Part shown: in pieces, positions 42,773-44,859 of the stretch | How the letters are laid out: every line of letters starts with the position of its first letter | Position numbering within the stretch: position 1 is the first letter of the stretch | Assembly (NCBI GenBank): GCA_015231965.1 | Contig: JADGAP010000007.1 | Coordinates: forward strand, 1-44,859 | DNA: 44,859 bases | DNA from: Magnetococcales bacterium | GTDB taxonomy: Bacteria > Pseudomonadota > Magnetococcia > Magnetococcales > JADGAP01 | Direction of reading: 5' to 3' | Notes under the pieces: model-generated | What the model was told of the DNA's origin: nothing | Seen by the model: only the letters and a program-made list of their open reading frames with translations | Databases searched by the model: none | Made by a program: the position numbers and the translations under genes

Positions 42773-43609
42773 TCAGGTGGGAATCCCCCAAGGCCCCTCG
42801 TGATCGGTGGGTTCGTGATGGGTGATGGAGGCGTCGCTGGGATCGATGGGGAGCCCCATGCCGCGCAGCAGCCGCCTTTCCCGGGATTCCAATTGTTGGA
42901 TCTTTTGTTCCAGTCGCTGCTTGTGGGCCATCCATTCGTCCCGTTCGTCCTTGAGCGTGGCGATGATGGCGTGGAGTTGGGTGATTTCGTCCTCCTTGAG
43001 CCGGAGCAGATTTTCCTTTTGCAGCCGGGACAACTCCGACAGGGGCAGGACGCGAAACATGCGCACACCGTCCGGGTTGATCCGCAGGCAGATGGCCACC
43101 GGCTCCTGATGGGCCAGTTTTTTGGCGTCTTCCACGGTTCGGGGGGGGATTTCGCTCCGCTTGGCCAGATATTCCAGGGGAACGTGGGCGTTGAACAACT
43201 GCCAATCGGTTTCGATCTCGCCGGAACTGCGCTTGACGCACACCCGGGGCAGGGGGAGTTGCAGCCGTTGCGCCAACTGCGCCTCGTCCAACTGCACGAA
43301 GCGGATGCCGTACCCCTCCTGATCCTTGCGCACGACGACGAAGGGGCGATCCATCAAGGCATTAAAATCATTTTGCAGGCCGGGGCCCGGGTCGGCGCGC
43401 AGCACCCCGGATTCCTTCAGGGAGACCCGGTTGGGATCGTCGAGGACGAAGGCCCCCAGGTCGTTCAAATCCCGCACATCGGCCCGTCTCACCCCATGCA
43501 GGCTGTGGATCTCGGCTTCGAGTTCGCACCGACCGCGCGGCTGCTGTCGGCGGGTGATCCCCAGAAAGTCCGGAACCTTTTGTTCCAGTTGATTGAAGAG
43601 CGCAACCAT
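42773..43609 (-). CDS. PilZ-like/coiled-coil protein, paralogue B
   Basis: The 278-residue product shares architecture and much sequence with paralogue A: RQQPR at 21-25, DLNDLG at 47-52, GYGIRFVQL, VCVKRSSGEIETDW, VPLEYL, HQEPVAICLR and a C-terminal coiled coil (LKDERDEWMAHKQRLEQKIQQLE). It has a longer charged tail after the coiled coil (IDPSDASITHHEPTDH). GGAGGG precedes the ATG at 43609; the longer frame to 43897 crosses the promoter. With the EAL protein nearby, a c-di-GMP effector role is plausible but unproven. Confidence 0.82.
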   Translation of the reverse strand: MVALFNQLEQKVPDFLGITRRQQPRGRCELEAEIHSLHGVRRADVRDLNDLGAFVLDDPNRVSLKESGVLRADPGPGLQNDFNALMDRPFVVVRKDQEGYGIRFVQLDEAQLAQRLQLPLPRVCVKRSSGEIETDWQLFNAHVPLEYLAKRSEIPPRTVEDAKKLAHQEPVAICLRINPDGVRMFRVLPLSELSRLQKENLLRLKEDEITQLHAIIATLKDERDEWMAHKQRLEQKIQQLESRERRLLRGMGLPIDPSDASITHHEPTDHEGPWGIPT

Positions 43610-43661
43610 GGTGATGAGCCCTCCCCCCCCGGGCGAGAAATCATGACGTGTAATATCCTGG

Positions 43662-43692
43662 ATTGTATCGGCGGCATGAGGGGGTGGGTCAA
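43662..43692 (-). promoter_or_regulatory. Promoter of paralogue B
   Basis: On the minus strand TTGACC (43687-43692) and TACAAT (43662-43667) are 19 bases apart, the same spacing as at paralogue A. This suggests the promoter was duplicated with the gene or kept for co-regulation. Confidence 0.55.
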
Positions 43693-43789
43693 GCGATAAT
43701 TTCAAGACCCTGGCGAATGGGGCGCGACGCCCGGAAGGCTGGATTTTTTCGGTCGGTTGGGGTACCATCGGGTTCAAGGAGAATGGAAC

Positions 43790-44146
43790 ATGACCGCCGT
43801 CACTTTCGATACCATGCGTCTGGTGGAGTCCCTGCAATCCGCCGGGTTCGACGAGACTCAGGCCAAGGGGATCACTGCCGCCATCCGCGAGGCGCAAGAG
43901 ACCCGACTGGACGATGTGGCGACCAAGGGGGATGTGGTCGAACTGAAGCGGGATATTCGGGAGCTGGACTCCCGGACGGAGGCCCGTTTCAAAGAGATGG
44001 AACTGCGCATGACCATCAAGCTGGGCGGGATGATCCTGCTCGGGGCGGGGCTCGTCGTCGGGATGTTGCGGGCCTGGCCCCTGCCCGTGCAGTACGTCCC
44101 CGCGCCGGGGATGGAGTTTCGCCCCCCCCAGCCCTCCGTCAAGTGA
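43790..44146 (+). CDS. DUF1640-like coiled-coil membrane protein
   Basis: The 118-residue product has an N-terminal helix (TFDTMRLVESLQSAGFDETQAKGITAAI), a charged coiled coil (about 40-75, LKRDIRELDSRTEARFKEMEL) and one C-terminal membrane helix (about 76-96). This layout matches the DUF1640/CCDC90-like family of bacterial coiled-coil membrane proteins, whose role is unknown. AAGGAGAATGG precedes the ATG at 43790. It is transcribed divergently from paralogue B. Confidence 0.8.
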   Translation: MTAVTFDTMRLVESLQSAGFDETQAKGITAAIREAQETRLDDVATKGDVVELKRDIRELDSRTEARFKEMELRMTIKLGGMILLGAGLVVGMLRAWPLPVQYVPAPGMEFRPPQPSVK

Positions 44147-44612
44147 GGTCGAGTCGGTCGGGAGAGGGCGTAGGACGGGTCGGCGGCGCGGCGTTAAATA
44201 TCTAAAATCATTTTATGCCGGGCTTGGAAGCGCCCTCCGCTGGGACGCTCCAACGCCTTCCTTCCCCTGGAAAGGAAGGACGGGGGATGTCCCAGGGGAA
44301 GGGCGTCACGTCGGGATCCAACATCCTTCGCGTTGGATGGCGTCGTGCATGGCATCCGGGGCCAGTCCAGATCCCCGGCCAAGTGACGGTCCCAGCGCCA
44401 CCCGCGCCAGGGCGAAGAGTCCGGGGTGAAAAAGAGCCCAGGGGCGCTGGTGATTCGTTCCCGGGAATGGGATATGATAAAGAACGGTTTCGTGTTTCGC
44501 GACGCCGCGCCCTTCGATTCTCCATGCGCCGTCCGCCCGGTCGCCCATCCCCCGGATGAGGCCCGTTCCCGGGGGGGCGGTGCCGCGACGCCATTCCGAC
44601 GGGGACGATCCC
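44147..44612. other. Intergenic region, no gene supported
   Basis: This 466-base gap holds several overlapping short frames on both strands, none with a ribosome-binding site. An eight-base inverted repeat, CCTTCCTT (44256-44263) with AAGGAAGG (44272-44279), could form a hairpin about 110 bases after the upstream stop, without a U tract. Nothing else is recognised. Confidence 0.5.
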
Positions 44613-44859
44613 ATGGTCATCCAGTGCGAACATTGCGCCAGCCGTTTCAAGGTGGACGAAACCAAATACAAGCCGGGAAAACGGCGCTTCAAGTGCGCCA
44701 AATGTCAGCAGGCCCTGGAAGTGGAGATCCCCGCCCCGCCGCCTGCACCGCCCGCCATGGAATCCGCCGCCATCGCCGAGGCCGCCGCCGAGCCGACCAA
44801 ACCGATGCGCCGGACTCGCGCCCCCACCGCGCCCCCCAAAGCCCCCCGCGCCGCCGCCA
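44613..44859 (+). CDS. Zinc-ribbon (MJ0042-type) protein, 5' part only
   Basis: The frame from ATG 44613 stays open to the window end (82 codons), so the gene is cut. The start encodes MVIQCEHCASRFKVDE, and a second CxxC (FKCAKCQ) follows about 25 residues on. This is the MJ0042-type zinc ribbon found at the N-terminus of many proteobacterial proteins, often with a membrane helix and further domain later. After it comes a Pro/Ala-rich linker. The C-terminal function is outside the window. Confidence 0.75.
   Translation, partial: MVIQCEHCASRFKVDETKYKPGKRRFKCAKCQQALEVEIPAPPPAPPAMESAAIAEAAAEPTKPMRRTRAPTAPPKAPRAAA

Noticed and set aside
44208-44701. Minus-strand frames across 44194-44701
   Set aside because: They overlap each other and the zinc-ribbon gene start, and none has a ribosome-binding site or known domain.

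Overview
The window is about 45 kb of GC-rich proteobacterial chromosome. The evidence for this is a complete nuoA-to-N respiratory operon with separate nuoC and nuoD, trxB, nth, an MlaF-type ATPase, LPS/O-antigen sugar genes, and a dense set of c-di-GMP, cyclic-nucleotide and Ser/Thr-kinase signalling proteins. The abundance of TPR and Sel1 proteins and the proteobacterial nuo order suggest an environmental alphaproteobacterial or Magnetococcales-like genome. That placement is an inference from general gene style, not from a marker gene. No rRNA, tRNA, CRISPR array, prophage or transposase gene was recognised.

Layout. 1-467: low-complexity contig end with a 29-base G tract. 468-2298 (+): trxB and an mlaF-like ATPase gene without its usual partners. 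2373-2567: first copy of a 200-bp dispersed repeat. 2620-5214 (+): a large TPR/glycosyltransferase/FkbM-methyltransferase fusion. 5443-7109 (+): an unknown gene coupled to a neuC-like UDP-GlcNAc 2-epimerase. 7091-7651 (-): a small exported Sel1-repeat protein. 7744-22455 (-): fourteen contiguous nuo genes encoding the proton-pumping NADH:quinone oxidoreductase, with a His-rich loop in NuoL. 22899-24812 (+): a second TPR/glycosyltransferase gene. 25018-27876 (+): a membrane-anchored Ser/Thr kinase with five N-terminal Thr repeats and many Sel1 repeats. 28390-29022 (-): nth.

29163-34375 (+) looks like one tightly packed transcription unit: two related TPR-like proteins, a HEPN/UPF0332-like protein, galE, a nucleotide-sugar epimerase/reductase and a WecA/WbpL-type sugar-phosphate transferase. 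A 245-bp MITE-like element (34498-34742) follows, then a WbpM/FlaA1-type nucleotide-sugar dehydratase. With neuC and the two TPR glycosyltransferases these genes form a scattered surface-polysaccharide set.

37153-44146 is a signalling block. It holds a PAS-GGDEF-EAL protein whose cyclase site is degenerate but whose I-site and EAL residues are kept, a one-domain RNase D-like exonuclease, a class III cyclase, a degenerate cyclase fused to an FHA domain, and two tandem paralogues with PilZ-like N-termini and coiled-coil C-termini whose promoters also match each other. A DUF1640-like coiled-coil membrane protein and the start of a zinc-ribbon protein close the window.

The best candidates for undescribed biology are the TPR-TPR-HEPN module, the tandem PilZ-like coiled-coil family, and the kinase with the Thr-Arg-Leu-Gly array, which may speak to the FHA protein nearby.
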